Below are positions 20,486 through 21,213 of a stretch of DNA of 21,213 nucleotides, in pieces; the first letter of the stretch is position 1, and every line of letters begins with the position of its first letter. The notes beneath the pieces are model-generated. The model searched no databases, was not told where the DNA came from, and worked only from the letters and a program-made list of their open reading frames with translations. Source of the DNA: a virus. The position numbers were made by a program, and so were the translations under genes. The stretch covers positions 1 through 21,213 of the IMG/VR virus record IMGVR_UViG_3300027833_001638. One strand, 5' to 3'.

Positions 20486-21213
20486 TGAGTCAACAAACAG
20501 AAACCGCAGGTAAAATTTGGTTTGAAGCCATAGACCTTATAAATCAAGAAGGTCAAGTCGTTGATATTCAAGAACTGGTTGTGCAATTTGATTTGTATGA
20601 GAGTATATACAATAAATTTGTAACAGCAAGAATGGTTATTGCCGATGGTGTTAATCTACTTAAGAACTATAGAGTTAATGGCCAAGAGTTTATTCGTATT
20701 TCCTGTAAGATGGATGATGGTGAAAGAGTTTCGGATGCAGACTACTCAATAGACAAGACATTTCAGATTCATAAAATACATAATGTTAAAAGGAAGGGTG
20801 TACTAGAAGCCTACGAAATAGAGTTAGTCTCTCCAAGACAGTTTTACACACTAAGGTCAAGAATAAGTAGAAATTATCGTGGAACTTATAATGATATCCT
20901 TGTGCATCTACTAACAAAGGAGGGGTCTTTCAAAGTAAATGAATTTGATTATGCACTTCCCACATCTCCTGAAGTACAATTCATTGTTCCAAACTGGACA
21001 ATAGACAAGACAATAGATTTTATATGTCAACAGGCAGACTCAACATCTGCAGAGGGTGATGGAGCTCCTGCATTTCATAGAGGGTTCTTCTTCTTCCAAT
21101 CACTTAATGGTGGTTTTAGATTTATGGACATAGATGGGATGATGAAATTAGAACAACCTGCAACATTTACTTATGGTATTACACAAGACAAAGAAAATCC
21201 TCAAGATAAAAAC
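20485..21213 (+). CDS. 27: gp27 baseplate hub (3'-truncated by window edge)
   Basis: The first 243 codons are present and the frame is open to the right edge; T4 gp27 has 391 residues. T4 gp27 forms the trimeric hub ring that carries the gp5 spike. Shared features: IQELVVQFDLYESIYNKFVT (domain with D.LY), GQEFIRISCKMDD (T4 GNEIIQISV.NAN), YEIELVSPRQF, QFIVPNWTIDKTIDFI (T4 YVPDIPW.....YLSYV), and FRFMDIDGMM (T4 GVNMMDYDMM). The start overlaps the gp53 stop by 1 nt and has no strong Shine-Dalgarno sequence, so reinitiation is likely. Confidence 0.88.
   Translation, partial: MSQQTETAGKIWFEAIDLINQEGQVVDIQELVVQFDLYESIYNKFVTARMVIADGVNLLKNYRVNGQEFIRISCKMDDGERVSDADYSIDKTFQIHKIHNVKRKGVLEAYEIELVSPRQFYTLRSRISRNYRGTYNDILVHLLTKEGSFKVNEFDYALPTSPEVQFIVPNWTIDKTIDFICQQADSTSAEGDGAPAFHRGFFFFQSLNGGFRFMDIDGMMKLEQPATFTYGITQDKENPQDKN

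Noticed and set aside
1-21213. Apparent excess of TGCA
   Set aside because: Probably explained by strong GCA codon preference for Ala after T-ending codons; I could not count it reliably.

Overview
The window is a 21.2 kb piece of an AT-rich (about 36% G+C by eye) contractile-tailed phage genome of the T4-like type found in marine plankton (cyanophage and pelagiphage relatives). The evidence is a set of recognisable T4 core proteins: RNase H, gp59 helicase loader, gp32 single-strand binding protein, gp4 head completion, gp26, gp48, gp53, gp27 and a tail-tube-fold protein. Tightly packed genes with 1-26 nt overlaps and two strand switches add to this. A phage ribosomal protein bS21 and a RimK-like ligase recall pelagiphages such as HTVC008M, but no host-diagnostic gene is present, so the host is not settled.

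Layout. (1) 1-8495, + strand: a RimK/retropepsin fusion cut by the left edge, RNase H, a DUF6433-like protein, a large acidic coiled-coil protein, then many small early-type genes. Three near-identical promoter cassettes sit at 4544-4573, 4857-4886 and 5277-5306. A secreted SleB-type cell-wall hydrolase lies among the small genes. (2) 8504-12663, + strand: a replication and nucleotide block with its own promoter, holding a PD-(D/E)XK exonuclease, a probable gp33 late-transcription coactivator, a MazG-like pyrophosphohydrolase, gp59, a DUF115-like protein and gp32. (3) 12664-13290, + strand: a 208-nt strongly structured leader followed by phage bS21 and a 50-residue basic protein. (4) 13287-18560, - strand, read leftward: gp4, a probable DNA-end protector, a tail-tube-fold protein, gp26 with a -1 frameshift extension, a two-span membrane protein and a tape-measure-like protein. 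(5) 18597 to the right edge, + strand: gp48, gp53 and the start of gp27. Blocks 4 and 5 diverge from a 36-bp gap carrying a late-promoter-like CATAAATA on each strand.

How it works together. Blocks 1-2 supply early takeover, nucleotide control and replication. Block 2 probably also supplies the coactivator for the late promoters that drive the tail genes in blocks 4-5. Two genes point at the host ribosome: the RimK-type ligase (cellular RimK modifies bS6) and bS21, both linked to the 30S platform.

Most notable signals: the structured leader in front of phage bS21, with short 16S-rRNA-like words and a GNRA hairpin; the T8 slippery site at the end of gp26, which would fuse it to a 60-residue extension upstream of the tape measure; three tandem 11-mers forming a putative gp32 operator; the promoter cassette family with a conserved spacer; the writer/eraser-like RimK-RimB fusion; and the apparent complete absence of GATC across the window.
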